Shown: piece by piece, positions 49,571-52,156 of the stretch
Numbering within the stretch: the first letter of the stretch is position 1
Layout: each line of letters opens with the position of its first letter
From: CAZGCA01 sp964524145
GTDB taxonomy: Bacteria; Hydrogenedentota; CAZGCA01
Assembly: GCA_964524145.1 (NCBI GenBank)
Contig: CAZGCA010000040.1
Span: 1-52,156 of the forward strand
Direction of reading: 5' to 3'
Length of the DNA stretch: 52,156 nucleotides
Position numbers and translations under genes: made by a program
The notes under the pieces: model-generated
The model's database searches: none
Told to the model about the DNA's origin: nothing
The model's input: the letters and a program-made list of their open reading frames with translations, nothing else

Positions 49571-51511
49571 TCAGCGCCGGTCGATGTCGTACTTCTCCTG
49601 TTCCCACCACTCCTGCCATTTCGCGTGGTCTTGCCCGAAGTCCTGGCCCGTCACCCTCTTAAGTGCCAGCCCCACGAAGAAGCGGTACGTGTCGCCTGAA
49701 TCCATGAACGCGTCGACTGCCGGATTCATTGACCGGGTGGCCGCGAGGCTGCCAACGGCCTTTCTCGTCCGCTGAATGAATCCCCAGTTCTCGTCTCTGA
49801 GAGCGCCTATCAAGGGCTCGACAACTGGGTCACCTATCTTCGCAAGAGCTTCTGTCGCGCGCTCTCGGACAGTCGAGTTACCGTCTCCAAGCGTGCCGAT
49901 TAGCGGCTTGATTGCACGGTCGTCTTTCATCTTTCCGAGCGCAGATATCGCGGCTATTCGTACGCGGTCATGCTCGTCCTTGAGCGCTGCCACGAGCGGC
50001 TTTACCGCACGACTGTTTCCTATTGCCCCAAGCGACCGTGCTGCGGACTGGCGAACATCCGCATCTTTGTCTCTGAGCGCAGCGATAAGAGGTTCGACGA
50101 CGCGGTCGTCCTCCATTCCCCCTAACGCGCGCACCGCGGCTTCTCGAACTCCCGGGTGTTTGTCCTTAAGGGCGGCGATCAAGGGTTCGACAGCGCGGTC
50201 GTCTTCTATTGCTCCCAGCGCGTCGGCCGCAGCACCTCGGACTTCTGCATTCTTGTCCTTGAGCGCAGCGATCAGCGACTCGACAACACGGTCGTCTGTC
50301 ATTTTCCGGAGGCCCCACGCTGAAGCGCTTCGGATGTCTGCGTCTTCATCTTTGAGCGCGGCAATAAGTGGCTCAACGGCGCGATTGTCCCCTGTCTGCG
50401 CCAGCGCCGATGCGGCCGTCGCTCGAAGCCATCCGTGCTCACGCTCATCCTCAAGGGCCGCAATCAAAGCTGCTACAGCACGGCGACCGCCTATTCGACC
50501 CAGCGAGTATGCGGCCTGCAACCGAAGACTGTTGTCTTCCTTCTTGTCCCGAAGCAAAGCAGCAAGCGGCTCGACGGCCCGACTGTCTCCTGTCGTCCCG
50601 AGGACGCACGCTGCGACAGTTCGAAGATGCGCGTCTTCATCTCCCAAGGCAGCAATCACTGCCTCAACGGCACGCCCGTCTCGTGTCCCCGAAAGACTCT
50701 GCAGCGCGAGGTGCCTCATGTAGAGATTTTCAGAACCAAGTGCGGCAACAAGCGGCCCTGCGGCAGGCGTGCCGATCTTCTGAAGAGATTCCGCCACCCA
50801 GCATGGTCGTTCTTCTTCGTTCCCGAAAAGAGCAAGGAGCGCTTCTGCCGCACGCGTGTCCTTCATCGCCCCAAGCGCCTGTCCGGCAACCGATCGAACG
50901 TATTCGTCTTCATCCTCCAGCGCCGCAATCAACGGCTCCACCGCACGGGTGTCACCCAACCTGCCCAATGCACCAAGCACCCCCCATCGGTCACGCGGGT
51001 CTCTATCCTTGAGGACCGCAAGCAACGGCTCGACTGCGCGAGTGTCACCCAGCTCTCCCAATGCCCACGCTGCACTGTGCACGACCTTTTCATCATCGAG
51101 CGTTCTGATCAGTGGTTCCACTGCGCGCCTATCGCCGATTCTTCCGAGCGCATGGGCCACGGATTGTCTGACGCCCCTGTCCTCGTCTTTCAGGGCTGCA
51201 ATCAACGGTTCGACCGCAAACTCGCCCATTGCGACAAGCGCTTCCGACACGTAGCCGCCGAAACTTCTTTTGCTCGACGCGGCAATCAGGTACTCGACGA
51301 CTCGGGTCTCCTTCATCTCTTGCAGCATGCGCCCGGCATACTCTCGGGCTTCTGCATCTCGTGAATACAACAGCTTGATCAGTTCACGCACCGCGGGAGG
51401 CATGTCGGCGGGAATGCTTTCCGTCAATGCTCGCGGCTGGGCATGACTAAAGGGCAGATTGGCACATAGCACGACTATTAGTACTGCCGAAACCCTTTCA
51501 GCGAGTTTCAT
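49571..51511 (-). CDS. Secreted HEAT-repeat protein
   Basis: The protein (646 residues) has a signal peptide (VSAVLIVVLCANLPFSHAQ) and then an array of about sixteen near-identical HEAT/PBS-lyase-like repeats of 31 residues (consensus DxRAVEPLIAALKDEDxxVR, then AAxALGxIG). It closes with a non-repeated segment (GDTYRFFVGLALKRVTGQDFG) and ends WWEQEKYDIDRR. Such proteins are binding scaffolds; no catalytic residues are expected. The DNA carries a 93-bp periodic similarity that could recombine. The start at 51511 is chosen because the signal peptide begins MKLAERVS after GAGGGAGAG; the longer frame to 51580 lacks this. Confidence 0.85.
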   Translation of the reverse strand: MKLAERVSAVLIVVLCANLPFSHAQPRALTESIPADMPPAVRELIKLLYSRDAEAREYAGRMLQEMKETRVVEYLIAASSKRSFGGYVSEALVAMGEFAVEPLIAALKDEDRGVRQSVAHALGRIGDRRAVEPLIRTLDDEKVVHSAAWALGELGDTRAVEPLLAVLKDRDPRDRWGVLGALGRLGDTRAVEPLIAALEDEDEYVRSVAGQALGAMKDTRAAEALLALFGNEEERPCWVAESLQKIGTPAAGPLVAALGSENLYMRHLALQSLSGTRDGRAVEAVIAALGDEDAHLRTVAACVLGTTGDSRAVEPLAALLRDKKEDNSLRLQAAYSLGRIGGRRAVAALIAALEDEREHGWLRATAASALAQTGDNRAVEPLIAALKDEDADIRSASAWGLRKMTDDRVVESLIAALKDKNAEVRGAAADALGAIEDDRAVEPLIAALKDKHPGVREAAVRALGGMEDDRVVEPLIAALRDKDADVRQSAARSLGAIGNSRAVKPLVAALKDEHDRVRIAAISALGKMKDDRAIKPLIGTLGDGNSTVRERATEALAKIGDPVVEPLIGALRDENWGFIQRTRKAVGSLAATRSMNPAVDAFMDSGDTYRFFVGLALKRVTGQDFGQDHAKWQEWWEQEKYDIDRR

Positions 51512-51613
51512 CTCTCCCTCTGTGTATCCCGTGTAGCCGATACCGTTTCGCCAAGTACAATCCAGCAGCGTAAGTCGCACAAAGCGGACGACATTTTCTG
51601 TGCGCGAATCACA

Positions 51614-52156
51614 TTAATAGAGGAAATACGTATCGAACTCAGGTATTTCGCCTTCCTCGACGATGGATGTCCAATTCGCCAGCTGCCCCTCATCGTCCTC
51701 CCAGAAGGTTCCGCATAGCTGAAAGTATTCGAGGACGACCTCACGTTCGCCCGCTTCGAGCAGCTCTTTCGCAAGCGCCATACTTGGATCATCATAGTCG
51801 GGATCTTCGATCCGCCCGGACTCGATCAAGTGATGTTTCGCCGTCGCTACGTCGTCCGACCACAGGGCAATCCTGCCGAGAACCGTGTTCGCGTTGTGCA
51901 CAGCTTCCCAGTATATCCAGTCCCATTCCTTCTTGTATCGAGGCGCTCTGTTCAACGCCTCAGTTGCGTAGCTCTCAGCCTTTTCCAGGTCGCCGGACTC
52001 AAACGCCATCACTGCGAGCTCGTCGAGCAGGTCGAACTTGTCCACTTTGTCCTTTGTTAGGCTCAACGCCATTTCGAGCTGTTCCACGGCCTTTGCCGCC
52101 TGTTCGGCCCTCTCTTCGGCAGACTCGCTGTCCATCCCGAGCGAATACAAGAACGC
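51614..52156 (-). CDS. Helical-repeat protein, 5' end beyond the window
   Basis: The reading frame ends at 51614 and is open to the window edge, so the N-terminus is missing; the TTG at 52150 is probably not the true start. At least 180 residues are visible, with two TPR-like helical pairs (KFDLLDELAVMAFESGDLEKAESYATEALNRAP in the middle) and the acidic C-terminal half ending EFDTYFLY. No family is recognised with confidence; TPR-like scaffold is the best guess. It lies 102 bp upstream of the HEAT-repeat gene in the same direction. Confidence 0.7.
   Translation of the reverse strand, partial: AFLYSLGMDSESAEERAEQAAKAVEQLEMALSLTKDKVDKFDLLDELAVMAFESGDLEKAESYATEALNRAPRYKKEWDWIYWEAVHNANTVLGRIALWSDDVATAKHHLIESGRIEDPDYDDPSMALAKELLEAGEREVVLEYFQLCGTFWEDDEGQLANWTSIVEEGEIPEFDTYFLY

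Overview
The window looks like part of a chromosome of an uncultured, moderately GC-rich, double-membrane bacterium. Outer-membrane export lipoproteins of the Wza and CsgG type, many signal peptides, two H-X9-DG pseudopilin-like genes, a DUF4091 protein, a CHAT/TPR protease and a PrsT-like TPR lipoprotein together suggest the PVC/FCB neighbourhood (for example Hydrogenedentota, Lentisphaerota or Sumerlaeota). This placement is inferred from gene content; no rRNA or tRNA is visible to fix it.

Layout. 1-413: a 72-bp REP-like tandem repeat and a promoter. 414-5246 (+): metallo-beta-lactamase-fold hydrolase, PaaG-like enoyl-CoA hydratase and a large secreted DUF4091 protein. 5346-5804 (-): small secreted protein with its own promoter. 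6084-17138 (-): a seven-gene exopolysaccharide export operon (sensor kinase, sigma-54 activator, Wza, Wzz, ExeA-like ATPase, tyrosine autokinase, PrsT-like TPR lipoprotein) matching the accessory set of XrtA/PEP-CTERM loci, but with no exosortase here. 17616-22891 (-): sugar epimerase, HAMP membrane stub, exported CHAT protease, cohesin-like secreted protein and hexapeptide acetyltransferase behind a near-consensus promoter. 23189-25318 (-): sugar isomerase and Gfo/Idh oxidoreductase. 25384-37069 (-): a long run ctpA, rph, rdgB, tsaC, ywlE-like phosphatase, rpiB, glyA, hslU, pgeF, patatin, ppdK, with many ATGA overlaps. 37669-39498 (+): HDOD protein and a pseudopilin-like gene whose start appears frameshifted. 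39524-41820 (-): TPR membrane protein, coiled-coil protein and signal peptidase I. 42166-43810 (+): CsgG-like lipoprotein and a HEPN/MNT pair. 43811-47378 (-): GH10 xylanase, a calcium-repeat surface protein and a pseudopilin. 47928-49400 (+): B12-binding radical SAM protein. 49571-52156 (-): HEAT-repeat protein and a partial gene.

The most unusual structure is at 47378-47695. A sigma-70 promoter, a complete cobalamin riboswitch and an intrinsic terminator lead, on the minus strand, into an H-X9-DG pseudopilin gene. That gene is followed by a secreted calcium-repeat protein with a C-terminal anchor. No known B12 synthesis or uptake gene follows. A radical SAM protein with a B12-binding domain diverges from the same region. 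This makes a candidate cobalamin-controlled pseudopilin/surface-protein system. Second-tier candidates are the exported CHAT protease module inside the polysaccharide locus and an RdgB enzyme with a histone-H1-like TARKK repeat tail.
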